13,497 nucleotides of DNA from Candidatus Methanogasteraceae archaeon UBA261 (lineage in GTDB: Archaea; Halobacteriota; Methanosarcinia; Methanosarcinales; Methanogasteraceae), in the NCBI GenBank assembly GCA_002506015.1, contig DAWR01000149.1, positions 12,026 through 25,522 of the forward strand, written 5' to 3'. Of the stretch, positions 1-7,240 are shown piece after piece; position 1 is the first letter of the stretch; each line of letters opens with the position of its first letter. The notes under the pieces are model-generated. The model saw only the letters and a program-made list of their open reading frames with translations. It was not told the origin of the DNA and did no database searches. The position numbers and the translations under genes were made by a program.

Positions 1-1
1 A

Positions 2-127
2 AGAATATCTGATAATATGGAGCGACTCATCGAGGAGATGCGAAACGAACGAGAGGAGACGCGTGAATCGATGGCGAAGCTGACAGATGCGATCATCGAA
101 CTCGCGAGATCCCGAGAACAGAAGTGA
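2..127 (+). CDS. C-terminal end of a coiled-coil protein (5' partial)
   Basis: An open frame enters from the left edge and ends at TGA 125-127, followed at once by a second in-frame TGA. The 42 visible residues are strongly charged and helical (for example MERLIEEMRNEREETRES), with hydrophobic residues spaced as in a coiled coil, ending in SREQK. No start codon, domain or family can be assigned because the rest of the gene lies outside the window. The ATG at 17-19 could in principle start a tiny protein, but nothing upstream is visible to judge that. The double stop and the codon use support a real gene end. Confidence 0.6.
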   Translation, partial: RISDNMERLIEEMRNEREETRESMAKLTDAIIELARSREQK

Positions 128-753
128 TGATTTAGCCGGTGATCATCTCCAGGGTACTTTTTTTCGAGCTTCGGCTAACCTCCAAACCGGAGCCTTCGCC
201 TCCAGAACTTTTACATCTCAACTTTGGAAACCCAAAAAACAGCCGCAGCCATTCGATTATCCCATAAATCCCAAAATACCGAAGACTAAATCGGACCCAC
301 AATCGCTATCAGTCGACCCCTCGAAACATGCCCAATTTCGCACTTATTTCACGTTGTAGGGGTAAGGTTCCAGCTTCACATTGTGCCGCAGCACCCCGAT
401 TTTTAGGATTCTGAATATCTCGGCCGACTTATTCTTTAGTAACCATACTTTTCTTATGTGGCTTGCACCACGAGATATTCATGCCATCGTTACGAGATCT
501 GTGTGTGTAAAGAAATATTACAGTTTAGTGCTTATAAATGCTTCTTTTTTCATAAAAACCTTACACATACACAGGTGAGAAAAGGTGGGTTTTGGTTAGG
601 TAATGATAAGGTCGCTCGATAGTGGTTTTGAGGGTGCGAGGGGATTTCATGATTGCGGGAAACTGTGGGCAGATGAGGCAGAAAGGGGTCGCAGGCGGTC
701 GATTATTGGATTAAAATATAATCCCCAAAGTTGAGTTATATAAAATCACCGGG
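128..753. other. 626-base region without a convincing gene
   Basis: No frame shows a recognisable protein. It is AT-richer and less codon-biased than the genes nearby. A TATA-like stretch (GCTTATAAATG, about 529-539) is followed by AGGTGA at 573-578, but the start codons a ribosome could reach from there run quickly into stops. An ATG at 603 opens 44 codons (ending ...GLKYNPQS) that look like chance coding. Positions 690-735 match a segment upstream of the HEPN-like gene at 12015-12060 (listed separately). The stretch 711-723 (TTAAAATATAATC) could be a promoter for the dockerin-like frame that follows. Confidence 0.5.
690..735 (+). repeat. 46-bp dispersed repeat, copy A
   Basis: This stretch aligns without gaps to the minus strand of 12015-12060, with about 37 of 46 bases identical. 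Shared blocks include GGTCGAT, ATTGGATTAA and CAAAGTTG. Similarity stops sharply after the CAAAGTTG block and fades upstream of CGCAGG. In one frame both copies read V-D-Y/H-W-I-K/N-I/M, which resembles the start of some HEPN proteins, but copy A then hits a stop. It may be a relic of the same gene family or a non-coding repeat. Confidence 0.55.
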
Positions 754-1074
754 ATGTCTGGAGACGGTGAGATGCACTCAGCCAGTTACGCAATGCAGAG
801 CACGGTCGGGCAGACCATGATCGAGACTGCAAGCGAGAATTACCGACTCGAAGCAAGCTACTGGTATCGCGATGCGGTCGGCGAACCCGGGATCTGCGGC
901 GACCTCGACCGCGATGGCGAGATGACGACCGCAGACGCCACAATCGCACTTGCGATCGCGGAAGGCAGCCGTCCGTTCGATTCCGCCGCGGACGTGAGCC
1001 GTGACGGCAGCGTGACATCACTCGACGCACTGATGATCCTGCAGGCTGCGGCTGGGTTGATCGATATATGCTGA
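754..1074 (+). CDS. Dockerin-like fragment of a secreted protein (probable remnant)
   Basis: This frame encodes 106 residues. Residues 8-38 (HSASYAMQSTVGQ...NYRLEASYWY) resemble the segment that precedes dockerin-type repeats in archaeal and bacterial secreted proteins. Residues 47-106 carry two EF-hand-like dockerin repeats: GDLDRDGEMTTADATIAL (D50, D52, D54, D61) and ADVSRDGSVTSLDALMILQ. Such repeats bind calcium and either anchor proteins through cohesins or act as a generic C-terminal module. No signal peptide or catalytic domain is present. The frame stays open and family-like upstream to about 715 (...VELYKITG before the ATG), then meets TAA at 712-714. It therefore looks like the 3' end of a larger, truncated gene rather than an intact small protein, although a TATA-like stretch at 711-723 could drive it. 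Confidence 0.6.
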   Translation: MSGDGEMHSASYAMQSTVGQTMIETASENYRLEASYWYRDAVGEPGICGDLDRDGEMTTADATIALAIAEGSRPFDSAADVSRDGSVTSLDALMILQAAAGLIDIC

Positions 1075-1151
1075 AGGCGGTGGTGCTGGCGGTGCTTGCC
1101 CGAGCCGTCGGTCTATCTTCATGATCCCGGGTTTTTGTGGTCTGTTACTCT

Positions 1152-1811
1152 CTAAAACACCTTGAGGTCGATACTCTCGATTCGCACCCGGTCGCCCTCT
1201 GAGTGCACAATCACGCCTGAGTGCACCTTCTGCATCATGCAGTGTTCTGGCAGAAACCGCACGGTTTCGCCGACATCCGGAACCCTGCCGCGGACAACAA
1301 CGCCCTCAAAAGCAAGAACCATACAGACCCCGACCTCCTGATATCTAAAATCATCCTCCCCTCCGAGCCGGTGCCGCGGTCCGATCAGGTGCACGGTGAC
1401 AATACCATGATCCACCGCAATCACACGTGCGAAGTGGGTTATCGGGCAGCCGAGCGGTCGGTATCTCAAAATATTACCAGTCTCTGGATGGACTGCTGAA
1501 TCGAACGGATGCAGATCCTCACGGCAGGACGGCTCCCCCGGAAGCGGCGCAAGCGCAAAATCCGCGGTCAGATGATCGATGACTCCTACAATCGGCTCGC
1601 AGCGCTCGGAAACAATTGTGGGCAGGAGTTCTGCTATCTGAACGCTCCGCCCTCTGAAGGTGTTCTGGTGCATGAACGGACACTCTTCCGAACCGATTGT
1701 TCCATCTATCAGTGCCGCAGCAAAATCTGCGCATCTGCGAAACCCGCACTCACCGCAGTTGTAACCGGGAAGAAGAGCGATCAGATCAGCGATCCCTTTA
1801 ATCTCACTCAT
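1152..1811 (-). CDS. 4Fe-4S cluster protein, last gene of the cysteate synthase operon
   Basis: This 219-residue soluble protein has, at its N-terminus, the cysteine pattern of the PF04060-type 4Fe-4S domain: C19, C22, C27 and C44 in a context like GYNCGECGFRRC...CPF. That domain also occurs in the corrinoid/iron-sulfur subunits of acetyl-CoA decarbonylase complexes and in RnfB-like proteins. Residues 100-219 are beta-rich, with two further cysteine motifs (GCPITH, C121; EHCMMQK, C190), and I cannot assign them to a named fold. The start ATG lies 5 bases after the GTPase stop, with GGGGGAG just upstream as ribosome binding site, so the two are almost certainly co-translated. Its place beside an ABC ATPase, a GTPase and a coenzyme M enzyme suggests electron supply or cluster delivery in cofactor assembly; that role is inference. 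The coding call is firm. Confidence 0.85.
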   Translation of the reverse strand: MSEIKGIADLIALLPGYNCGECGFRRCADFAAALIDGTIGSEECPFMHQNTFRGRSVQIAELLPTIVSERCEPIVGVIDHLTADFALAPLPGEPSCREDLHPFDSAVHPETGNILRYRPLGCPITHFARVIAVDHGIVTVHLIGPRHRLGGEDDFRYQEVGVCMVLAFEGVVVRGRVPDVGETVRFLPEHCMMQKVHSGVIVHSEGDRVRIESIDLKVF

Positions 1812-1816
1812 GGCTT

Positions 1817-2515
1817 TTACTCCCCCGTATACTCGGTAAATCCATTGATGTGGCGCAGGACTCCGAGGTGGTACTTCTTATCGACTCGCATCTCACCTGT
1901 GCAGAGCGTACAGATCGCAAGCGGCGCATTGTGGCGGAGCGTCATCCCGGGTGGTGCATCGCCGGTCTCTCTGATCACTTCGGCGAGTTCTGCGGATCCC
2001 TGCCCGGTAAGTCCGTTTGACTCAATGATCCTGCAATTTGGGTTCGCATCGATTATCCGCTCGCGAAAGACCTCCCGCTCTGCCTGCGATACAATGTCGC
2101 CCTTCGTCGCAACAACGACATCAGCGGTCGTGAGAAGCGGACCCACTTTGAGCGGCGTGTTCGGTCCGGATGTCACATCGATCACGCAGACCGCGAGGCA
2201 ACCCGACGGGTATGGTGCGCATCTGAGACAGAGTCCCGCAGTCTCGTTCAGCAGGACATTCGCTTGCTGCGCCTCTGCCCACTCAAGCATCTCTGTTGTG
2301 TTGTAGATTGAGAAATGATCCGGGCACATGTCCTTTGAGAGTCCGACAAGAACCGGCACATCGAGCCTCCGGAATCGTTCGTCGTCATCGGTTGCAAGGC
2401 AATCGATCTTGATTACCGCGGGGCGCACCCCTTGCCTCTTCAAATTCCTGATCGTGTGCAGGAGAATGGATGTCTTGCCAGCGCCGGGCGTTCCTGCGAC
2501 TACAATGAGTTTCAC
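1817..2515 (-). CDS. G3E/HypB-like P-loop GTPase with cysteine motifs
   Basis: This 232-residue soluble protein has the G1 P-loop GTPGAGKTS at residues 8-16, a G3-like ETAG at 91-94 and a G4-like TKGD at 137-140. The layout resembles the SIMIBI G3E GTPases (HypB, UreG, CobW, MeaB) that load metals or cofactors into enzymes. Cysteines cluster as CPDH (C64), C96-x2-C99-x6-C106 with C110, and C202-x2-C205, consistent with metal or Fe-S binding. Its ATG overlaps the ABC ATPase stop as ATGA (2512-2515), and the Fe-S protein follows after 5 bases. The likely role is a nucleotide-dependent chaperone for a metallocofactor. The target is unknown; coenzyme M chemistry or methyl-coenzyme M reductase are guesses from context only. 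Annotation pipelines may call it a CobW/HypB/UreG nucleotide-binding protein. Confidence 0.85.
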   Translation of the reverse strand: MKLIVVAGTPGAGKTSILLHTIRNLKRQGVRPAVIKIDCLATDDDERFRRLDVPVLVGLSKDMCPDHFSIYNTTEMLEWAEAQQANVLLNETAGLCLRCAPYPSGCLAVCVIDVTSGPNTPLKVGPLLTTADVVVATKGDIVSQAEREVFRERIIDANPNCRIIESNGLTGQGSAELAEVIRETGDAPPGMTLRHNAPLAICTLCTGEMRVDKKYHLGVLRHINGFTEYTGE

Positions 2516-3345
2516 GCAAAGACCGCCCCGGTACGTTTTAGTTCCACACGTCCTACATGTTCCGGTTCAAAGTGGCGCACGCCCTCGACCAGTTCGCCCT
2601 GTCGGATCGTCTCACGGAGCGCAATCATCCAGTTGTCCATGCGCACAAGACTTTTGCACAGACCGCGCTCCTTCCTGGTCGTCTCGATTATCCCGACAAC
2701 GCCGCCGTTTTTCATTACAATCCGTCTCTTCGCCATCAGCGCCAGAACCGGGTCATGCGTGACAACGACAACTATCTTGCCCTCGCCCGCCAGGAGTTTG
2801 AGCGCCTCCTGCTTTCTGATGCCCGCATTCTCGATCTCGTCGATTAGAACGATCGGAGAGTCGCTGATAACAGCGATGTCTGCGGTCATGAGCGCTCTGG
2901 ACTGCCCACCGCTCAGTATCGTGAGCGGCTCGTCCTCGCAGATGGGCTCGCCTGTGAGCCGGTTTGCAAGCCCAATTGTCCGCTCCACGATATGATCGAG
3001 CGTGTCAGAGCTTCTGCCCCTGCTCTTCGCATGCATCCGCAGAAACTCCCCGACTGCCATGTCTGCGAGAAAATGCATGTTCTGTGACAACTGAGCGATG
3101 CACTTTCGTCTCGGGTCTCTTCGCATATCCGGATCCGGCGCGGCGCGGTTTATCAGAACCCTTCTGCCGGATGGCGTGTCGTTCTGTGCGAGCTGCTCGA
3201 TGTCTGCGATGAACGTGCTCTTTCCAGAGCCGGTTGGTCCAACGATGCTGATAATCTCGCCATTCTTGACGGTGATCTCGCTTACCGGCTCTGCCACCCG
3301 GTCTTTGTCAACGCCACCAATTATTGTGAGTTCTGTTATGATCAT
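2512..3345 (-). CDS. Soluble single-domain ABC-type ATPase
   Basis: This 277-residue protein contains the complete ABC ATPase set: Walker A GPTGSGKST (36-44), Q-loop around Q85/Q88, signature LSGGQ (144-148), Walker B IVLIDE with catalytic E170, and switch H197 (VTHDP). Residues 220-277 form a short extra tail. No transmembrane segments and no permease gene lie nearby, so a transport role is doubtful. Soluble ABC proteins such as AtwA (component A2, which has two ABC domains) work in methyl-coenzyme M reductase activation, and this single-domain protein could play an analogous part. I chose ATG 3343-3345 because GGAGGT lies about 10 bases upstream and the start overlaps the cysteate synthase stop as ATGA. 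The frame could open further upstream at 3408, but that would add only a low-complexity extension lying inside the neighbouring gene. Confidence 0.85.
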   Translation of the reverse strand: MIITELTIIGGVDKDRVAEPVSEITVKNGEIISIVGPTGSGKSTFIADIEQLAQNDTPSGRRVLINRAAPDPDMRRDPRRKCIAQLSQNMHFLADMAVGEFLRMHAKSRGRSSDTLDHIVERTIGLANRLTGEPICEDEPLTILSGGQSRALMTADIAVISDSPIVLIDEIENAGIRKQEALKLLAGEGKIVVVVTHDPVLALMAKRRIVMKNGGVVGIIETTRKERGLCKSLVRMDNWMIALRETIRQGELVEGVRHFEPEHVGRVELKRTGAVFA

Positions 3346-4622
3346 TGCACCCAACCTCCGTTCAACTCCAGTCCCCACTCCTGCTCTCGCTCTTGCCCCC
3401 AGTTCCACTGACCCGTGGAATTCACCACAATATCTGCATCCAGCCGGTTGATTACACAGTCCTCTCGTGCCCTGCGCTCGCCACCGCCGGTTATGTTCAG
3501 GAGCACGAAATCATCCGGACGAATCCGCGCCTCACTGGCTGCCTGCATGAGTGCGGCAACAGCGATTGCGGCGGCAGGATCTATATCAACCTCCTCTGTT
3601 TCCTCAAAGAGACGGTTTGCATCCTCTGCCTCCCGGTTGGTTACGCCATACATGATCCCGCCAGTGGCAGAGAGTGCGTCAGCCACCCCGCCGCAGACTG
3701 CGTACGGCGGCTTTCTGTTATATATGATGTCCGTATACATCTCTTTCCAGTCAGAAGAGTTGTTATCGGAGACGCAACCCGCTCCGTTACGATCATCACA
3801 CCACATCTTGTAAAGCGGTGAACATGGCACATTCTGGGAAAGATGCAGCACAGGAAGTCGTTCTCCAAACCGTCCGTCTCCAATTAATCTGGTTGCGGCT
3901 TCGTAGGCGGAGATTCCGCCGGTGCCGCTCCCCACCGCCTGGAAATAGTGATCAGGAACCTTTTTCATGAAGAGAGCTGCATCGAGCATCACTGTACCCA
4001 TCCCGTCTCTTCGTGCGACGTTTCGTGCACCCCCTTCTCCGATGAATCCCGGTGACCCGGTAATCGTCTCCGCAAACGAGATCGCCTCACAGTAGTCTCC
4101 GTTCACCGCGATTACCGTAGTCTCGCTGGAGCGTTCTTTTGTGATCCATATCCTGTGCATGTCAGCAGACGGAACCACAAGGAGGAGTTTCTGTGACGTC
4201 TGCGCTGCAACCTCTGCAAACGCTCGCGCGGTGTTCCCCGCGGATGCCACGACCAGCGTTTCATCGCCGCCACGCTCGATCATGCGCTGCATGGTTGGCG
4301 CTGACTCAAGTTCCTTGAAGCTGCACGTCTTAATCGCCGCCCCACGTTCGGGCCAGTATCCGCTGAAGCTGATGAATAGATTCTTCAGTCCGAGTTCTCC
4401 AGACAGACCGGTGCTTCTGTACGTTACCGGCTTTTCTCCGACAGGAATATGCCCGGTAACCGGAAGCCAGTCGTAAAACGTCCAGATACCGGGGAGGTCT
4501 CGTGGTGTTAGCCGGCGTTCCGTGTACTCTGTTCTGAGGAGCGCGGTGTCATCCGGGCAGTGAAGCGCATACTGCGGCTGTTTCTTTCCACATGCAGTGC
4601 ACCTGACGATGTATTCGCCCAT
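3342..4622 (-). CDS. Cysteate synthase (coenzyme M biosynthesis)
   Basis: This 426-residue PLP enzyme is of the threonine-synthase fold. The family converts O-phosphoserine and sulfite to cysteate and phosphate; cysteate then leads through sulfopyruvate and sulfoacetaldehyde to coenzyme M. Visible features are an N-terminal zinc-ribbon-like start (RCTACGKKQPQYALHCPDD), the PLP-lysine region SFKELE (K103), the SAGNTARAF loop (127-135) and the phosphate-binding GSGTGG (231-236). A serine-isolated threonine synthase is the main alternative, but SFKELE in place of SFKDR and the N-terminal pattern favour cysteate synthase. The frame extends to 4847, but ATG 4620-4622 matches the family start (MGEYIVRC) and sits about 30 bases below a TATA box. 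It leads the operon with the ABC ATPase, the GTPase and the Fe-S protein. Confidence 0.85.
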   Translation of the reverse strand: MGEYIVRCTACGKKQPQYALHCPDDTALLRTEYTERRLTPRDLPGIWTFYDWLPVTGHIPVGEKPVTYRSTGLSGELGLKNLFISFSGYWPERGAAIKTCSFKELESAPTMQRMIERGGDETLVVASAGNTARAFAEVAAQTSQKLLLVVPSADMHRIWITKERSSETTVIAVNGDYCEAISFAETITGSPGFIGEGGARNVARRDGMGTVMLDAALFMKKVPDHYFQAVGSGTGGISAYEAATRLIGDGRFGERLPVLHLSQNVPCSPLYKMWCDDRNGAGCVSDNNSSDWKEMYTDIIYNRKPPYAVCGGVADALSATGGIMYGVTNREAEDANRLFEETEEVDIDPAAAIAVAALMQAASEARIRPDDFVLLNITGGGERRAREDCVINRLDADIVVNSTGQWNWGQEREQEWGLELNGGWVQ

Positions 4623-4645
4623 GAGAGCACTGTTTGAGCCGATGG

Positions 4646-4664
4646 GGGTTATAATGCTTTCCGT
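4646..4664 (-). promoter_or_regulatory. BRE/TATA promoter of the cysteate synthase operon
   Basis: Read on the minus strand the sequence is CGGAAAGCATTATAACC, a purine-rich BRE-like block followed by a TATA box. Its centre is about 30 bases upstream of ATG 4622. Transcription would start about 5 bases before the ATG, giving a nearly leaderless mRNA. This fits the absence of a Shine-Dalgarno sequence in front of that start. Confidence 0.6.
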
Positions 4665-4775
4665 TTTCAGTGTAGTTTTGTCCGTATTGTGAAAAATTGC
4701 GGTGGTGAATTGTCGGATCAGGTCACACATCCTGCCCCAAAAGTCTTTTTGATCCGCCAGCAAAGAGTGTGGATT

Positions 4776-5828
4776 ATGATTAAGATTGGAATCGTAGGCG
4801 GCTCCGGGTACACCGGCGGAGAACTGATCAGGCTGCTTCTGGGGCATCCTGAAGCAGAGATTGCGATTGTGACATCGAGGCGGCTATCAGGAACTCCTGT
4901 TACGGATATTCACGGGCACCTCTCCGGTCTCTTTGATCTGACCTTTGAGAACCCATCGCCTGAAGAAATCGCCTCCGCATGCGATCTCGTCATAACAGCG
5001 GTTCCGCACGGCGCGGCGATGGGGATTGTTCCGAAACTCCTCGAAAGTGGCACGCGTGTCGTTGACCTGAGTGCGGATTACAGACTACCAGTTGCGGTAT
5101 TCGAAGCCACGTACGCGCGTGCGCACACCGATCCCGGAAGGGTGGGGGGAGAGGTGGACGACCAGGGTGCGGTCTTCGGTCTTCCCGAACTGCATCCGGA
5201 GGTTGCAGGAGCGCGTTTCATCGCAAATCCCGGATGCTATCCGACAGGCGCAATACTTTCGGCAGCACCACTTGCAGATGCGAAAATGGTCGAATATGCA
5301 ATATTCGACTCCAAATCAGGCGTCTCCGGAGCAGGCGTAGAACCGTCTGATACCTCACATTACCCGAATCTTGCAGAGAACATCCGTGCCTACAACATCA
5401 CCACGCACAGGCATCTACCAGAGATCGTTCAGGAGCTTGGGCGGCTGGATGGCTCACTCACGAGCATACACTTCACACCTCACGTTATTCCTGCAATCCG
5501 CGGAATTCTCACGACCGCACACCTGCTCCTGCATGAAGGGTGCGATTCCGGTCCCAGTTCCGATTATGATACGATCCTTGAGCTGTATAGAGAATTTTAC
5601 AAAGATAAACCGTTTGTCCGGGTGCGAGATTACATTCCCAACCTCGCAGACGTGCGTGGCTCGAATTTCTGCGATATCGGGCTTGCGTTCCGGGACAATC
5701 GCGTGGTTGTAGTATCAGCGATCGACAATCTCGTAAAAGGCGCATCAGGGCAGGCGATTCAGAACATGAACCTGATGTTCGGGCTTCCCGAGACGTGCGG
5801 ACTTCTAACACCCCCGCTCTCGCCGTAA
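4776..5828 (+). CDS. argC: N-acetyl-gamma-glutamyl-phosphate reductase
   Basis: ArgC (350 residues, normal length) carries out the NADPH-dependent reduction of N-acetyl-glutamyl-5-phosphate to the semialdehyde, the third step of arginine biosynthesis, in the cytoplasm. It shows the N-terminal Rossmann motif GGSGYTGGEL (8-17), the catalytic cysteine C154 in NPGCYPTGA, the HRHLPE motif (H211, H213) and the C-terminal NLVKGASGQAIQN that packs over the active site. The ATG at 4776 begins MIKIGIVGG directly and is preferred over an upstream in-frame ATG at 4689 that would add 29 unrelated residues. No strong Shine-Dalgarno or TATA box is visible in the 153 bases shared with the divergent cysteate synthase. 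No other arginine gene is in the window. Confidence 0.95.
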   Translation: MIKIGIVGGSGYTGGELIRLLLGHPEAEIAIVTSRRLSGTPVTDIHGHLSGLFDLTFENPSPEEIASACDLVITAVPHGAAMGIVPKLLESGTRVVDLSADYRLPVAVFEATYARAHTDPGRVGGEVDDQGAVFGLPELHPEVAGARFIANPGCYPTGAILSAAPLADAKMVEYAIFDSKSGVSGAGVEPSDTSHYPNLAENIRAYNITTHRHLPEIVQELGRLDGSLTSIHFTPHVIPAIRGILTTAHLLLHEGCDSGPSSDYDTILELYREFYKDKPFVRVRDYIPNLADVRGSNFCDIGLAFRDNRVVVVSAIDNLVKGASGQAIQNMNLMFGLPETCGLLTPPLSP

Positions 5829-5836
5829 TTCATCTG

Positions 5837-5851
5837 CCAAAAACTATTTAC
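5837..5851 (+). promoter_or_regulatory. TATA-like promoter of the AAA ATPase gene
   Basis: CCAAAAACTATTTAC lies 9 bases after the argC stop, with the TATA-like core centred near 5847. That is about 32 bases before ATG 5879, which would give a very short leader. It supports the 5879 start rather than ATG 5867 or the frame opening inside argC at 5795. The core is an imperfect match to consensus. Confidence 0.45.
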
Positions 5852-5878
5852 ATCTTCAAGAGCCAGATGTTGCAGTCT

Positions 5879-7183
5879 ATGAGGCAAGATAATCATAGGT
5901 CCGATCCGACCAATCAGTCTAACCTGTGTGGCGCAGTTGAGCTGCTACTCACAGCGCAGATATATAACCGATCGGAGAGATTGACTGAAAACGATCTGCC
6001 AGCAAAAATAAGAAAGTATTACTGGGATAGTGGAACAAAAAGTGTGAAACGACCGATCAACGTTCGGAACGAGGACGTCACAGCGATATATGAGATTGAC
6101 AATGTTGATTTTGAAATCACGAAGCTTCCATTCATTGAATTCGAGAAATTCGGATCAGAACTGCGACTCACCGTATTCGATCTTGCAAAGGACTGGTTTT
6201 TGAAGCAAGATGGTGGCATAGAGCAGATCCGTATGAATCCTGTGCTCGCATCGTTCTATGAAAAAGACGGCGCTGATGTGAGCTACGAGGATGTAAGACT
6301 CGCAGCCCGACCAAAGGAGCGGGATCGGGAGTACCTTGACTCGCTCGTCGCAGAGATCGATGCGTCCGACAAAGACGTCGATTTACTGACACTCGTGCAT
6401 CTGATCGCGCCCGAGGATGTCAGGCAGCGCATGAACGAACTTGTGCTCACGTCTGAGCAAGAGAAGAAGATCGAGAAGATCATGCAGGCGATCAAACACC
6501 GGGAGTATCTCCACGAGATCGGGCTCTGCGAGATCGGGAAGATGCTCTTCATAGGACTGCCCGGAACAGGCAAAACGTCAGCAGCGAGAGCATTGTCTGA
6601 AAAATTGAGCATCCCGCTCGTGGAGGTCAGGCTTTCGATGATTACATCTCAATATCTAGGGGAAACTTCAAAAAACATCGACAAAGTCTTTGAACTCGCA
6701 AAAAAACTGAACCCGTGCATCCTGTTCATCGATGAATTCGATTTCATCGCAAAGACGCGGATGTCTGATGAGAATGCCGCGTTGAAACGCGCTGTGAATA
6801 CGCTTCTTAAGGCAATCGATGAAATCAGCCTGATAGACGACGGCGTTCTATTGATCGGCGCTACAAACCATCCGAATCTACTGGACCGTGCTGTGTGGAG
6901 GCGCTTTGACGAAATCGTCGATTTTCCACCTCCGGACACTCGAATGCGCAAAGACATTCTCGATCTCGTGCTTTCAAAGGTAAAGGGTGAGTTTAACACG
7001 CAGGAGATCGCTGAGATCACGGATGGGTTCACTGGCTCTGATCTGCGGATGGTTGTCAGGGAGGCAGTGCTCCATTCACTCGTTCTGGACAGGACATACA
7101 TCACACAGTCTGAACTCGTCTCTGCTGCCAATGATTTCAGCAACAGGGTGGGTTTGATGATGAAGGAATACTCGCGGGAATGA
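5879..7183 (+). CDS. AAA-family ATPase with unrecognised N-terminal domain
   Basis: This 434-residue protein is built in two halves. Residues 1-190 are helical and charged and match no domain I know. Residues 205-425 form a classical AAA module: Walker A GLPGTGKT (226-233), Walker B ILFIDEFD (281-288), sensor 1 at N330 (IGATNHP), arginine fingers R341-R342 (WRRFDE), and a sensor-2/lid segment GFTGSDLR (383-390). The family forms hexamers that unfold or remodel proteins. The protein lacks the OB and N-terminal coiled-coil layout of PAN and the double ring of Cdc48, so it is an orphan remodeller of unknown client. The chosen start is supported by the TATA-like box at 5837-5851. The metallo-beta-lactamase gene follows 57 bases later on the same strand and may be cotranscribed. 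Confidence 0.85.
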   Translation: MRQDNHRSDPTNQSNLCGAVELLLTAQIYNRSERLTENDLPAKIRKYYWDSGTKSVKRPINVRNEDVTAIYEIDNVDFEITKLPFIEFEKFGSELRLTVFDLAKDWFLKQDGGIEQIRMNPVLASFYEKDGADVSYEDVRLAARPKERDREYLDSLVAEIDASDKDVDLLTLVHLIAPEDVRQRMNELVLTSEQEKKIEKIMQAIKHREYLHEIGLCEIGKMLFIGLPGTGKTSAARALSEKLSIPLVEVRLSMITSQYLGETSKNIDKVFELAKKLNPCILFIDEFDFIAKTRMSDENAALKRAVNTLLKAIDEISLIDDGVLLIGATNHPNLLDRAVWRRFDEIVDFPPPDTRMRKDILDLVLSKVKGEFNTQEIAEITDGFTGSDLRMVVREAVLHSLVLDRTYITQSELVSAANDFSNRVGLMMKEYSRE

Positions 7184-7240
7184 CCCTGGTATGGCTTTTG
7201 ACCGGACCCCGACACGACCCATAGATAGAGACGCGATACC

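Noticed and set aside
124..150. GTGATGA followed by GTGATCA as a possible C/D-box RNA start
   Set aside because: No CTGA D box lies at suitable distance, and GTGATGA is just the double stop of the upstream gene.
174..205. Small hairpins around GGAGCCTTCGCCTCC
   Set aside because: Stems are only four pairs long and compete with one another; not enough to call an RNA.
216..236. CCAAAGTTGAG on the minus strand as a third copy of the 46-bp repeat
   Set aside because: Only 11 bases match, which is expected by chance many times in a window this size, and the flanks do not align.
381..578. 65-codon plus-strand frame
   Set aside because: Composition is unlike the neighbouring genes, there is no start signal, and no motif is present.
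603..737. 44-codon frame starting ATG 603
   Set aside because: No family resemblance, no ribosome binding site at proper distance, and it overlaps the dispersed repeat copy A.
1509..2306. Long plus-strand frame of 265 codons
   Set aside because: It is antisense to the Fe-S protein and GTPase genes, which have clear motifs and start signals; the frame has none.
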